A program made the position numbers and the translations under genes. From an uncultured Dehalococcoidia bacterium (lineage in GTDB: Bacteria > Chloroflexota > Dehalococcoidia > Lucifugimonadales > GCA-2712585): a stretch of DNA of 64,000 nucleotides. Below the pieces are notes generated by a model. The model was given only the letters and a program-made list of their open reading frames with translations, did no database searches and was not told where the DNA came from. The stretch spans positions 1,845,697-1,909,696 of the forward strand of contig OY282371.1 in the NCBI GenBank assembly GCA_958295715.1, written 5' to 3'. This document shows positions 19,001 through 28,170 of the stretch, one piece after another. Each line of letters starts with the position of its first letter. Within the stretch, counting starts at the first letter, position 1.

Positions 19001-20275
19001 ATGTCCGCTCACAACATCAAGGGAAAAAGGCCCGCCCAGCCCCCGGAGCCGTACCCCCGCGGCCGCATCCTCTCAAGCCCGGAGGCCGAGGCGCAAAAGT
19101 CCACCCAGGGGCGGCGTATGGTGCGGCAGCGGATCCTCGCCCTGGGCAAGGACTCGGTTTTCAACATGACCGGGCTGGTCCGCGCCTTTCCCCTCGACCC
19201 GGAGGACCTGCCGAGCCTGGAGAACCAGTTCACCTACTACGCCCACTTTCTGGGGCGCGCCGAGGAGTTGGCCCTGGCTCACGTCGGCGCCGACCCGCGG
19301 CTGCACAGCGCCGTAATGTGCAACCGGGTGACCTCCGCCATGCTGGCCATAATGCTGGGCGTCCTGAAGCCGGGCGACGGGGTTATTTCCGTGGTGGGGC
19401 GGGGCCGCTCCCACCCATCGGCGCAGCAGGCGGTGGAGTTGGCGGGCGGCGTCTTCGCCGAGGCGGTGGGGCTGGAGGCCTTGGAGGAGGGCATCGACTC
19501 GAGGCGGTGGAGGATGCTGGTAATCACACCGCTCACCCCATCCAAACATCACATGCCCGCGTCCGAGGTCGCGCAAGCCATCGCCATGGCCAAGGAGCGG
19601 GACATGCTGGTCCTGGTTGACGACGCCCACATGATGTCCCGCACGGTCTTCTACGATGAGCCGGTGACCTTCGCATTAGCGGACCCGGACCTGACCGTCT
19701 GGTCCCTAGACAAGCACGTGCCGGGGCCTCGTGGCGCCGCCATTGTGGGCCGACGCGACATCATGGACAAGGTGTCGGCCATGGCCTTCCAGTTCGGATT
19801 GGAGGCCCAGTCGGGCCACTACGCGGCCATGGTCCGGGGCATGGAGGCCTACGACCGGGAGCCGGTGCGACGGGCCGCTTCGCTGGCGCGGCACCTGTTC
19901 AAGCGGTTCAGCAAGAGGTTTGGACAGGGGGTCTATCAGGCCGGCCCGGGGGTGGCCCTCACTGCTGAGGACTTCGCCGAGGCGGTTTTTCTGAGGCGCG
20001 GCAGCCGGGACACCACCCTGGTTCCCTCAGAGATATCGGTGACCGGGTGCTTCCTGCTGTTCAAGGACTACGGCATCATCACCATCCCCATCACCGGCTA
20101 CCCCGGCGCCGCGCCCACCTTCCGGCTCATGACCCACCCCGACGGCGAGCGGTTCGGCGTAACGGCCCTCGAGGAGGCGGTGGAGGACGTTTTGGTTCGC
20201 ACGGGGGAGCTTTTGGAACGGCCCGACGCGGTGCGCGAACTGCTGCTTGGCGAGGGCCAGCCCCCGGCGCGCTAG
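19001..20275 (+). CDS. Fold-type I PLP-dependent enzyme, SelA/tryptophanase-like
   Basis: A 424-residue PLP enzyme. The cofactor Asp lies in VLVDDAHMM (207-210), the Schiff-base Lys is Lys238 in WSLDKHVPGPRGAAIVG, and a substrate Arg may lie in APTFRLMTHPDGER near the C-terminus. The DK..GPRGAAIVGRRDIM segment is like that of selenocysteine synthase SelA and of threonine aldolase or tryptophanase relatives. No tRNA-Sec, selB or selD is nearby, so a SelA role is not supported. The start at 19001 follows CAGGAG. Its last 65 bases are duplicated downstream. Confidence 0.75.
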   Translation: MSAHNIKGKRPAQPPEPYPRGRILSSPEAEAQKSTQGRRMVRQRILALGKDSVFNMTGLVRAFPLDPEDLPSLENQFTYYAHFLGRAEELALAHVGADPRLHSAVMCNRVTSAMLAIMLGVLKPGDGVISVVGRGRSHPSAQQAVELAGGVFAEAVGLEALEEGIDSRRWRMLVITPLTPSKHHMPASEVAQAIAMAKERDMLVLVDDAHMMSRTVFYDEPVTFALADPDLTVWSLDKHVPGPRGAAIVGRRDIMDKVSAMAFQFGLEAQSGHYAAMVRGMEAYDREPVRRAASLARHLFKRFSKRFGQGVYQAGPGVALTAEDFAEAVFLRRGSRDTTLVPSEISVTGCFLLFKDYGIITIPITGYPGAAPTFRLMTHPDGERFGVTALEEAVEDVLVRTGELLERPDAVRELLLGEGQPPAR

Positions 20276-20515
20276 GCCGTGAACGGCCCGACGCGGTACG
20301 TGAACTCCTGCTTGGCGAGGGACATCCCGCCACTCGCTAGGCCGAGAAGGGCGCGCGCGCCCACTTTGTTTTGAGGAGGGTCGGCAGCCTCCGGCGCGCT
20401 AGGCCGGGAAGCTCATCAGCACAGTCAACGGACACCGGCACGTGGCAGCCCCCGACGCGGTGCGAGAACTGCTGCTTGGCGAGGGCCAGCCCTCGGCGCG
20501 CTAGGCCGTGAACCC
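20216..20515 (+). repeat. Degenerate copies of the 3' end of the preceding gene
   Basis: The last 65 bases of the PLP gene (from GAACGGCCCGACGCGG through GGCGCGCTAGGCCG) recur directly after it at 20281-20345, and again at about 20450-20512. Each copy keeps the words GACGCGGT and CTGCTTGGCGAGGG and the terminal TAGGCCG. The copies carry substitutions, so the duplication is not recent. A second-type hairpin in reverse orientation (20349-20362) lies between copies two and three. No function is evident. Confidence 0.8.
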
Positions 20516-20530
20516 CGTTGCCGGGCCGGG

Positions 20531-21415
20531 TTATCCTGCCAGCAGCTTCTCCACCTCGGCCCGCAGCTCCCTGGCGTTTTCCGGGGCCGGCGGGTACAGG
20601 GGCGGGCGCGTTGGCCCCATCGGCCTGCCCACCACCTTCATCGCCTCCTTCACCAAAACGGGCATCGGCTCCTTGGCCACCACGTTCATAACGGGTATCA
20701 AGGACAGTTGCTTCTCCAAGGCCGCCTCGTTGTCGCCGCGGTTCCATCCTTCGTAGATGTCCACGAAGACCTCCGGCATGGGGGAAGCGAAGGCCAGTAT
20801 GCCTCCCTTGGCCCCAGAGGCTAGGGATGGAAGGAACCCGTCGTCCAGCCCCTGTAGGAGGCTGCAATTCGGGCCGAAGGCCTGCCCCATGCCGATGACC
20901 TCCCGGATGCTTCCCGTCGCGTCTTTCACGCCGACGACGTTGGGGAACCTGCGCGCGTACCCGGCGATGGCCGGGACGCCCATGTTGACGGCCACCCGCG
21001 CGGGGGCGTTGTAGATGACCAGGGGCAGGCTGACGCGGCGGCTCAGGTTTTCCAACAGCCTGCCGAACTGGGGCGGCGTGACCTTGTAGAAGGGCGGCGG
21101 CGTTATCATGAGGGCCGAGGCGCCCAACTCCTGAACGCTTTGGGCAAAGGAGGCTATCTCATCTTCCCTGGGCACAAAACAGCCCACAACCAGGGGCAGC
21201 CGCCCCCTCAGCGTCTGCGCGGCGACCCTCACCGCCCGCAGCCGTTCGTCGGCGGTGAGGCTGAGGGATTCCCCGGTGCCGCCGAGGATGCAGACGCCAT
21301 GAACGCCTTTCGAGACCTGGTGTTCCAACTCCTGGGCCAAGGTCTCCTCGTCGAGGCTGTAGCTGTCGGTGAAGGGGGTGAGCATGGAGGTGATGACGCC
21401 GCTCAAGGGCTGCAT
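20531..21415 (-). CDS. Dihydrodipicolinate synthase (DapA/NanA) family aldolase
   Basis: A 294-residue TIM-barrel class I aldolase. The Schiff-base Lys164 is in NVVGVKDATGS, the catalytic Tyr135 in LVIYNAPAR, and the GGTGES motif at 45-50 binds the substrate carboxylate. True DapA would form dihydrodipicolinate from pyruvate and aspartate semialdehyde, but many paralogs act on other 2-oxo acid aldols. No lysine pathway gene is nearby, so the exact substrate is open. The ATG at 21415 has AAAGGAGA five bases upstream; the frame extends to 21475 without a ribosome site. Confidence 0.88.
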   Translation of the reverse strand: MQPLSGVITSMLTPFTDSYSLDEETLAQELEHQVSKGVHGVCILGGTGESLSLTADERLRAVRVAAQTLRGRLPLVVGCFVPREDEIASFAQSVQELGASALMITPPPFYKVTPPQFGRLLENLSRRVSLPLVIYNAPARVAVNMGVPAIAGYARRFPNVVGVKDATGSIREVIGMGQAFGPNCSLLQGLDDGFLPSLASGAKGGILAFASPMPEVFVDIYEGWNRGDNEAALEKQLSLIPVMNVVAKEPMPVLVKEAMKVVGRPMGPTRPPLYPPAPENARELRAEVEKLLAG

Positions 21416-22192
21416 AAAGGTCTCCTTTAGCGAGTTCGGACGAGATGGATTATAGCCTGCGCCGCCGGGCGGCACAACGCCGCCATCCTCTTATCCATCA
21501 TTCCCGCGCAGGCGGGAATCCATCTTTCCACCCGCGTTGCGCCGGGCCAACCGCGACACGAGGCGCCTCCCACTCCCCCTCATCCGTCATCCCGGCCCCT
21601 CCTCCCTTTCCGTCATTCCCGCGCAGGCGGGAATCCATCTTTCCCCCCGCGTTGCGACGGGCCAACCGCGACACGAGGCGCCCCCCACTCCCCCTCCATC
21701 CGCCATCCCGGCCCCTCCTCCCTTTCCGTCATTCCCGCGCAGGCGGGAATCCATCTTTCCCCCCGCGTTGCGACGGGCCAACCGCGACACGAGGCGCCCC
21801 CCACTCCCCCTCCATCCGCCATCCCGCCCCCTTATCCGTCATTCCCGCGCAGGCGGGAATCCATCTTTCCCCCGCGTTGCGCCGGGCCAACCGTGCCACG
21901 GCGCGCGCCGTCCTCCCTTTCCGTCATTCCCGCGCAGGCGGGAATCCAGGAAGGCCCCGCCTCCAAACGGCCAATGTGTCGCCCTCATGCCCTTGGCCCG
22001 GCCTGCCACCTCAACGCGGATCCCCGTCAAAGAAGGACGATGGCGTTAGCAGGGAATCGGGAAAGATGGATTCCCGCCTACGCGGGAATGACGAAGGGGA
22101 GACGCGGGCTTGGCCCAAGCATGGGCGCACGCGCCCTTCCCGCCTGCGCGGGAATGACGGAATGGGGCAGGCCACGGGTTTCACCCGTTGGT
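21416..22192. repeat. Repeat-filled intergenic region 7 with a 115-bp tandem array
   Basis: Six perfect first-type hairpins start at 21500, 21615, 21731, 21841, 21924 and 22070. The first four are spaced 115, 116 and 110 bases apart and share the spacer words CCCGCGTTGCG, GGGCCAACCGCGACACG and CACTCCCCCT, so this is a tandem array of about 3.5 units. A family 1 MITE-like element in reverse orientation follows, then a second-type hairpin at 22123-22136. No gene is supported. Confidence 0.85.
21920..22093 (-). mobile_element. MITE-like element, family 1, copy 3 (174 bp)
   Basis: Read on the minus strand it shows the same order as copies 1, 2 and 4: hairpin, ATCTTTCCCGATTCCCT, CTAACGCCATCGTCCT, TTTGACGG, GGCGACACATTGGCCG, CTTCCTGGATTCC, inverted hairpin. 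It is the only inverted copy in the window and lies at the end of the 115-bp tandem array. Confidence 0.6.
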
Positions 22193-23461
22193 CTACTTAC
22201 GAGGAGGGTTGGATTCCCGTTTCCACGGGGTGGGGGGAGGGGGAGGAATGATAGCAGGGGCGGTGGGCTTGGGAGCGCTTCCAGCCCCCTCCACCACCAT
22301 GGCGATGCCCTGGCCTCCGCCGATGCAGAGGGTGGCCAGGCCGTGGCGCGTGTCGCGGCGGCCCATCTCGTGGAGCAGGGTTGTCAAAATCCGGGCGCCG
22401 CTGGCCCCGATGGGATGGCCCAAGGCGATGGCCCCGCCGTTGACGTTCACGATGTCCCAGTCCAAGTCAATCTCCCGGCCCACCGACAACACCTGGGCGG
22501 CGAAGGCCTCGTTTATCTCCACCAACCCCACGTCGTCCATAGAGACGCCCGCCCTGTCCAGGGCCTTCTTGACCGCGCCGGCGGGAGCGACGCCCATCAT
22601 GCGCGGCTCCAAGGCCGCTGAAGCGCAGCCACGGATGGCCGCCACCGGCTCCAAGCCCCGCCGGCTGGCCCACGACTCGGAGGCCACCACCAGGGCCGAC
22701 GCGCCGTCGTTGATGCCGGCGGCGTTCCCCGCGGTGATGACCCCGTCCTTCTGAAAGGCCGCCGGCAGCTGGGCCAGCCGCTCCATAGACACGCCCGGGC
22801 GCGGGTGCTCGTCGGCGGCCACTGTTTCCGCCTTCCCGTCGTTGCGACCCGTGGCGACGGGGACGATTTCGTCGTCAAACAACCCTAACTCCACCGCCCG
22901 CTTAGTCCGCGCCTGGCTCTCCAGGGCGTACAGGTCCACGTCCTCACGGTTAATGCCGTAAACCTGGGCAAGATGCTCCGCCGTCACCCCCATGTGGCAG
23001 TCAATCATGCAGTCGTGCAGTCCGTCGGTTATCATGGAGTCGAGGAGTTGGCCGTGGCCCATGCGGTAGCCGTAACGGCCGCGGGGGACCAGGTAGGGGG
23101 CGCGGCTCATGCTCTCGATTCCCCCGGCCACCACCACGTTTGCCTCGCCCAGTCTGACGGCCTGGGACGCCAACGCGACGGCCTTCAGCCCCGAGCCGCA
23201 CACCTTGTTAACCGTCATGGCCGGGACCTCCACCGGCAGGCCGGCCTTGACCAGCGACTGGCGGGCCGGGTTCATGCCCTGGCCGGCCATGAGCACGTTG
23301 CCCATGATAACCTCGTCCACCTCCTCCGGGGCAACGCCGGCGCGGTCTAGGGCGGCGGTGATGACCACGGCCCCCAGGTCTACGGCGGGAACCTCGGAGA
23401 GGCCGCCGCCAAACCTGCCGATGGGCGTTCTCACCGCGCTAATTATGACTGCGTTCTCCAT
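22193..23461 (-). CDS. Acetyl-CoA C-acetyltransferase (thiolase)
   Basis: A 422-residue thiolase. All catalytic residues are present: nucleophile Cys88 in NKVCGSGLKAV, His349 in LGHPIGASGA and the proton-shuttling Cys379 in LCIGGGQG. Thiolases normally stop just after the GGGQG strand, at about residue 391 here. This frame runs 31 residues further through a Pro-rich tail and ends in WKRESNPPRK, which is encoded by a degenerate intergenic hairpin repeat at about 22205-22225. The original stop seems to have been lost to repeat insertion. The enzyme condenses or cleaves acetoacetyl-CoA or longer 3-ketoacyl-CoAs. Confidence 0.93.
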   Translation of the reverse strand: MENAVIISAVRTPIGRFGGGLSEVPAVDLGAVVITAALDRAGVAPEEVDEVIMGNVLMAGQGMNPARQSLVKAGLPVEVPAMTVNKVCGSGLKAVALASQAVRLGEANVVVAGGIESMSRAPYLVPRGRYGYRMGHGQLLDSMITDGLHDCMIDCHMGVTAEHLAQVYGINREDVDLYALESQARTKRAVELGLFDDEIVPVATGRNDGKAETVAADEHPRPGVSMERLAQLPAAFQKDGVITAGNAAGINDGASALVVASESWASRRGLEPVAAIRGCASAALEPRMMGVAPAGAVKKALDRAGVSMDDVGLVEINEAFAAQVLSVGREIDLDWDIVNVNGGAIALGHPIGASGARILTTLLHEMGRRDTRHGLATLCIGGGQGIAMVVEGAGSAPKPTAPAIIPPPPPTPWKRESNPPRK

Positions 23462-23518
23462 AAACGCCTCCCGTCTGCCCCGGCGCGCAGGCCGCTTTGT
23501 GGGGGATGCTTCCTACAG

Positions 23519-23524
23519 TATAAT
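23519..23524 (+). promoter_or_regulatory. -10 box candidate for the VOC gene
   Basis: TATAAT, a perfect -10 hexamer, lies 60 bases before the VOC start in the divergent gap after the thiolase gene. The -35 at 17-base spacing would be TTTGTG, a poor match, so only the -10 is convincing. Confidence 0.4.
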
Positions 23525-23583
23525 GCCTGGAAGCGGCCCTTGGCGAACGCCGGGCGGAGCTTGAGGAAAGGCGCGGGTGTGCG

Positions 23584-23946
23584 ATGATAGACGGCGTTGT
23601 GGGCGTGACCATTTGGACGGACGGCTTGGAGCGGCTGCGACGGTTTTACCGGGACACGCTGGGGCTGCCTGTGCATTCGGACCACGGCGACTTTGTGGCC
23701 TTCCGGTTTGGGGAGATGCGGCTGAACCTGGGCCTGCATGAAGGCGTTCGCGGCCCCACGAAGGAGCCTTACCGCATAATGATAAACTTGGGCGTCGACG
23801 ACATCCACGGGGAGCATCGCCGGCTTCTCGACGCGGGGGTGGAGTTCATCCGGCCGCCGGAGCGGGAGGGGTGGGGAGGCTGGGTGGCCACCTTCAAGGA
23901 CCCGGACGGCAACACAATCCAGCTATTGCAGTTTCCGCGGGGCTGA
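23584..23946 (+). CDS. VOC superfamily (glyoxalase/dioxygenase-like) protein
   Basis: A 120-residue protein with the paired beta-alpha-beta-beta-beta modules of the vicinal oxygen chelate fold. It opens with VVGVTIWTDGLERLRRFYRD and ends with the strand FKDPDGNTIQLLQF, where the Glu/Gln and Asp positions typical of the family occur. The usual N-terminal metal His is not obvious (it would be near ITIW), so metal binding and the reaction cannot be assigned. It is divergent from the thiolase gene and stands alone. Confidence 0.82.
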   Translation: MIDGVVGVTIWTDGLERLRRFYRDTLGLPVHSDHGDFVAFRFGEMRLNLGLHEGVRGPTKEPYRIMINLGVDDIHGEHRRLLDAGVEFIRPPEREGWGGWVATFKDPDGNTIQLLQFPRG

Positions 23947-23979
23947 ATCCAACATTGTGTGACGGGTGCTTAAATCGCC

Positions 23980-25689
23980 TCAGTCTACGGTGAGCAGATA
24001 ACCTCCAATACCTTTCCAGGATGGGTCAAAAGCCGCAACGAAGAAGCTGCCGCTGTGAGGGGCTTCGTAGCTCAGCCGCGCATCCATACCAAAGATTCCA
24101 CCTCCACTATCATCATCATCAAAGACCCCGTCCCCCGAGGGACTGAAATAGCCAACTACAACGTAGGAATCTATGGTCGCAGACTCCATGGAGATTTCAA
24201 TGGTCTCACCCTCTTCAAGATCAATGATATAGTGGTCAGCATCTCTCGGAAAATCCATTGCCCCCGTAATGGTCTGCCCACGGGTGAGTCTTCTGCCATC
24301 GTCTACGTCCGTGTACCTGGTAAGGGCGACGTTAGCCTCCAGTTCAATAAAACCCGGCCACCAGACGTGCCGCCGGAGTATTAGAAACATCGGCGCTTCG
24401 AACTCGACGGTAAAGGAACCGGATTCAACCCCGGTGTGACCCTCATCCATATAAATGGCCAATTCGCCGTAAATGTCGACGACCCGGAAAGACATATTTT
24501 CAGCACTGTCTGCCGTGATGTTTACCACGGTTCCGGCAGGTTCATTGATTACGTACATCTTGGTATCCCAAAAGTGATCCATCGAGAAGTTGTGGGCTTT
24601 TATAGGATTTTCTAGGCCTTCCAAGGACACCCTACGGTCAGAAGGCCCAGGGGTTCCTCCGTCGATTAACGCCTGGACCCGGGCGCTAATGTCAGAAGCA
24701 GATATACTAACTCCATAATCGGCCTCGGTGAATGAGTACGAAGAGATTCCGATGACGTCTCCTTCCATAGAGACCAGAGCACCTCCGCTTTGGCCGCCTG
24801 CAATGGGGTTGTCAGTCTGTAAGTATGTAATGCCAGCCGACTCCCACTGCCTAAGCCGTGAGAATAATCCTCGGACTATAGAGGGTTGAGGCTGATCGGA
24901 GACCTCACCGGGATAGCCAATGAGTAAGAATTCACTTCCAATGGGCATATCCTCCCCACTCTGAAAACTTAGCGGTTCAAGAGAGGTCTGCAACGGGCCT
25001 AGAACAGCTATATCAGCAAGAAGGTCAATATGGGCCACCGGCGCGTTCTCATGCTCCGAGCCGTCCGGGAACGTCACTTTAGCCGTAGAGTAAGGCCACA
25101 CAACGTGGGCATTGGTAATCACGTATCCGCCTTCAAAAAGTAGTCCGCTTCCGACGGAGACTTGCGTTTCTACAAAAGCGATTGAAGGCGAAACACGGCT
25201 AAATATCTGGGCTACCGTTGGCGGACTGGGCGTTGGTGTGGGAGTCGGGATGGCTGTAGGACTTGGCACAGGGGTTGGAGTTGGCGTCGGGGTTGGGGTT
25301 GGTGTGGGAGTCGGGGTCGGTGTGGCCGTTGGCGTTGGCACAGGGGTCGGGGTAGGAGTTGGCGTCGGCGTGGCCGTTGGCGTTGGCACAGGGGTTGGCG
25401 TGGCTGTTGGCACAGAGGTTGGAGTTGGAGTCGGGGTGGCTGTAGGTGAGAGCGTTGGCCGCGGCGTTGCAGTGGGATGGCGTGTCGGTGTGGGGGTTGC
25501 TGTAGGGCTAGGCGTGGGCGCCGGGGTTTGGGTAGGTGTGGCTATGGGCGTCGGTATGGGGGTGGCCTCAGCGACAGGTTGCGGGGTTATTGGTTGGGGC
25601 GTCGTGGCGGTCTGCCCGCCGGAGCCTCCACAGGCCGCCAGGACGGCCAGCGCTAGGATGGTGACGATGATAAGGGCCTTGACTCTCAC
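23980..25689 (-). CDS. Secreted trypsin-like serine protease lipoprotein with long Thr/Pro linker
   Basis: A 569-residue exported protein. The signal peptide ends in the lipobox VLAAC with Cys20. A low-complexity Thr/Pro/Ala linker of about 130 residues follows. The protease domain has His in VITNAHVV, Asp in LADIAVLG and Ser in [10 protein letters not shown], a complete S1C/DegP-like triad. No PDZ domain is seen. The C-terminal 200 residues resemble pre-peptidase C-terminal beta domains ([16 protein letters not shown]). The linker-coding DNA is highly repetitive; the rest has clearly lower GC than its neighbours (26 of 60 bases in a sampled line), which suggests transfer. It probably cleaves proteins at the cell surface. 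Confidence 0.87.
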   Translation of the reverse strand: MRVKALIIVTILALAVLAACGGSGGQTATTPQPITPQPVAEATPIPTPIATPTQTPAPTPSPTATPTPTRHPTATPRPTLSPTATPTPTPTSVPTATPTPVPTPTATPTPTPTPTPVPTPTATPTPTPTPTPTPTPTPTPVPSPTAIPTPTPTPSPPTVAQIFSRVSPSIAFVETQVSVGSGLLFEGGYVITNAHVVWPYSTAKVTFPDGSEHENAPVAHIDLLADIAVLGPLQTSLEPLSFQSGEDMPIGSEFLLIGYPGEVSDQPQPSIVRGLFSRLRQWESAGITYLQTDNPIAGGQSGGALVSMEGDVIGISSYSFTEADYGVSISASDISARVQALIDGGTPGPSDRRVSLEGLENPIKAHNFSMDHFWDTKMYVINEPAGTVVNITADSAENMSFRVVDIYGELAIYMDEGHTGVESGSFTVEFEAPMFLILRRHVWWPGFIELEANVALTRYTDVDDGRRLTRGQTITGAMDFPRDADHYIIDLEEGETIEISMESATIDSYVVVGYFSPSGDGVFDDDDSGGGIFGMDARLSYEAPHSGSFFVAAFDPSWKGIGGYLLTVD

Positions 25690-26127
25690 TAGGAACCCCC
25701 TTGCGGCGCGGAATAGCGGCTACTTGCGACGGAAACCCCATATCCCACTACAACCAGCAAGGGGGCGTGATGCCCCTATGCCGCAAAATTGGTCGATTGT
25801 AGTGGTTCCCAAAGAGTCTCCGTCGCGTTGGGCAGTATACACCCGCCGCTAACCCCGCGCCACCTGCGGCCCATCCAACCGGCGAGTCGGGCGTGGAGGG
25901 ATTGACCGTTCCGGCTCATCCAACCGGCGCGCCAGCAGGCCCCACAGCAGACCCGGCGGGGCAGGCGTGGAGGGATTGACAGTTCCGGCCCATCCAACCG
26001 GCGCGCCAGCAGGCCCCACGGCAGACCCGGCGGGTCAGGGCGTGGAGGGATTGACATTCCCCCTTGCCGCCTTGCCGCCCACTGGCTCCCGTGATAGCAT
26101 GGCCGCAGAACTTCTGGAGGTGAGGCC
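25690..26127. repeat. Intergenic region with a 75-bp tandem repeat
   Basis: From 25891 a unit of 74-75 bases is repeated: the word GCGTGGAGGGATTGAC recurs at 25891, 25965 and 26040, with shared CCATCCAACCGGCG and GCAGACCCGGCGGG inside. The third copy is only the first 17 bases. Each copy brings a TTGAC word that resembles a -35 box close to the hydantoinase start. Further left, a 9-base inverted pair CCACTACAA (25745) and TTGTAGTGG (25797) lies upstream of the protease gene. No gene is supported. Confidence 0.75.
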
Positions 26128-27636
26128 ATGACCACGGAACGCGCGGACGTCCTCATAACGGGCGGGTTGCTGGTGTCGGGAGACGGGATAACCCGGTCGG
26201 ACCTGCTCATCAACGACGGCAAGGTTACGGAACTGGGCCCGGACCTCTCCGGCAGAGAGGCGCGCCGCTCCATCGACGCCTCCGGCCGGTACGTGCTGCC
26301 GGGGGGGATAGACTCCCATTCCCACCCCATCTTCGGCGACAAGATGGACACCTACTCCATGTGCGCGGCCTACGGCGGCATCACCACGGTGGCCGCATTC
26401 ATCGGCTCCGAGACCCACCGCCACGAGCACTTCGGCAACACGTGGGGCATCCGCAAGTACAACCCCGACATCGTGAAGGGGTTCATCGAGTTCGCCGAGC
26501 AGACCTCCTACACCGACTTCACCTGCCACGGCCTCGTCACCATGCGCGACAAGGACGACCTCCACAAGGTGATTCCCGAACTGGTGAAGCTGGGCGCCTG
26601 CTCCTTCAAGCTGTTTATGACGTGGAACCCCTTTGTCTTGCCCACGGAGGACAACTACTCGAACCTGATGGCCCTGCCCGACGACATGGTTATGATGGTG
26701 ATGCATCACGCGGCCCACAACGGCGGCATGGTGATGATTCACGCCGAAAACGGCACCTGCAAGGCCTACCTGGAGGACCAGTACCGCGGCCAGGGCCACA
26801 CCTCGCCGGAGTATCACCTAAAGGCCGCGCCAAGCATCATCGAAGCGGAGGCGGTGAACCGGGCCGCCACCATGGCCCTAATCACCGGGTCGCCCCTGTA
26901 CCCCGTTCACCTCAGTTCCCAAGAGGTCGTCCCCGTGCTGGACCGCTACAAGGACAAGGGGCTGCATCTGTACGGCGAGACCTGTCCTCACTATCTGACC
27001 CTCACCAACGACATGATGTTGCGGCACGGCTACAAGTACAAGGTCGCGCCGCCCCTGCGGGAGAGCCACGACGTGGAGGCCATGTGGGGCGGGGTGGCCA
27101 GCGGCAGCCTGAACACTATCGCCAGCGACTTTACGGGCTACACCAAGAACTTGAAGATTACGGGGAGCCGCGAGGGGAAGGTGCACGGCAACGCCCCGGA
27201 GCCGGACCCCAGCGAGATTGACATCTTTAACGTGGCCGCCGGTCTGAGCACCCTGGAGTTTATGATGCCCGTGGTGTGGACTCACGGCGTGAACACCGGC
27301 CGGATAACCCTGCCCCGGTTCGTCCAGCTATTCTGCGAGAACCCGGCCAAGATCTTTGGAATCTGGCCGAAGAAGGGCAGCCTTCAACCCGGCTCCGACG
27401 CCGACGTTGTCCTCTGGGACCCGGCGCGGATGCAGACGGTGGGCGAGGAGCACGGCATCAGCGACCTGAACACCTTCCAGGACATGGAGTTGGTGGGAGT
27501 CCCGGTGATGACAATGGTCCGCGGCGAGGTGATCATAGACGACGGCAAGCTGGTGGGGAAGCAGGGCCGGGCCAAGTTCGCGCCCCGGGACCCCAACGCG
27601 ACGGCCTACGCCCCCCACGGCCCCACCGCCCACTAG
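26128..27636 (+). CDS. Dihydropyrimidinase / hydantoinase family amidohydrolase
   Basis: A 502-residue cyclic amidohydrolase. The binuclear metal site is complete: His64 and His66 in DSHSHP, the Lys161 that becomes carbamylated in SFKLFM, His205 in MIHAEN, His261 in PVHLSS and Asp334 in IASDFTGY. The fold ends with the composite beta-sandwich (LQPGSDADVVLWDP). It would open a cyclic amide such as dihydrouracil or a hydantoin. The TGY after the Asp differs from the usual H-C/A-P of dihydropyrimidinases, so substrate preference may differ. It follows the 75-bp tandem repeat; GGAGG sits before the ATG. Confidence 0.9.
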   Translation: MTTERADVLITGGLLVSGDGITRSDLLINDGKVTELGPDLSGREARRSIDASGRYVLPGGIDSHSHPIFGDKMDTYSMCAAYGGITTVAAFIGSETHRHEHFGNTWGIRKYNPDIVKGFIEFAEQTSYTDFTCHGLVTMRDKDDLHKVIPELVKLGACSFKLFMTWNPFVLPTEDNYSNLMALPDDMVMMVMHHAAHNGGMVMIHAENGTCKAYLEDQYRGQGHTSPEYHLKAAPSIIEAEAVNRAATMALITGSPLYPVHLSSQEVVPVLDRYKDKGLHLYGETCPHYLTLTNDMMLRHGYKYKVAPPLRESHDVEAMWGGVASGSLNTIASDFTGYTKNLKITGSREGKVHGNAPEPDPSEIDIFNVAAGLSTLEFMMPVVWTHGVNTGRITLPRFVQLFCENPAKIFGIWPKKGSLQPGSDADVVLWDPARMQTVGEEHGISDLNTFQDMELVGVPVMTMVRGEVIIDDGKLVGKQGRAKFAPRDPNATAYAPHGPTAH

Positions 27637-28170
27637 GGGGAAGGGGGGAGGAAGGGGGGGCGCCTCCCATCCGTCATTCCCGCGCAGGCGGCAATCCATC
27701 CCTCCGGGGGGGCAAGCGCTAGGGACGCCTCTACCGGATGGTGGGCGCAACCCGCCTCCCTCTCTTTTCCGTCATTCCCGCGTAGGCGGGAATCCATCCC
27801 TTCTCCCATTCCCCTCTAACGCCATCGTCCCCCATTGACAGGGGCCGGGGCGGTGGAACAAGGCGGGGGCGTGAGAGCGACACATTCGCCGTTCTGCGAT
27901 GGGGCCTTCCTGGATTCCCGCCTACGCGGGAATGACGGATGTGGCGGCGCGAGAATGACGAGAAGAAGGGATGGATTCCCGCCTGCGCGGGAATGACGGC
28001 ATGGGGGCGGGAATGACGGATAGGGCGGGCGGGGAATGCGCCGCCGGGATGAGGCGGCAGCTCCAACGCTCCTCAGAACTAAGTGGGCACACGTGCCCTT
28101 CCCACCTGCTCGGGAATGCCGGCATGGCCGCGGGGGAGTCGCGCCGCCGGGGCGAGCCGCGCAGGCGGCC
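27637..28170. repeat. Repeat-filled intergenic region 8
   Basis: Three perfect first-type hairpins start at 27774, 27914 and 27975, plus a degenerate copy at about 27674. A second-type hairpin with A/T stem substitutions (GGGCACACGTGCCC) is at 28085-28098. One family 1 MITE-like element is included. It lies between convergent hydantoinase and folD genes. No gene is supported. Confidence 0.85.
27770..27937 (+). mobile_element. MITE-like element, family 1, copy 4 (168 bp)
   Basis: Inverted hairpin ends enclose the shared words CTAACGCCATCGTCC, ATTGACAG, GAGCGACACATTCGCC and GGGGCCTTCCTGGATTCC. The section right of the left hairpin is more diverged than in copies 1-3. Both hairpins have the core GCGTAGGC or its complement, so the two ends match each other better than they match other copies. 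Confidence 0.6.

Noticed and set aside
19001-20275. Selenocysteine synthase SelA
   Set aside because: The fold and Lys region are SelA-like, but no selB, selD or tRNA-Sec is nearby and the protein is shorter and diverged; kept as a generic PLP enzyme.
21500-21860. Possible CRISPR array
   Set aside because: Units are about 115 bases, the spacers are similar to one another, and no cas gene is present in the window.
24055-25852. Plus-strand frames opposite the protease linker (Gly/Val repeats)
   Set aside because: They are the complement of the Thr/Pro-coding repeat and carry no other conservation.
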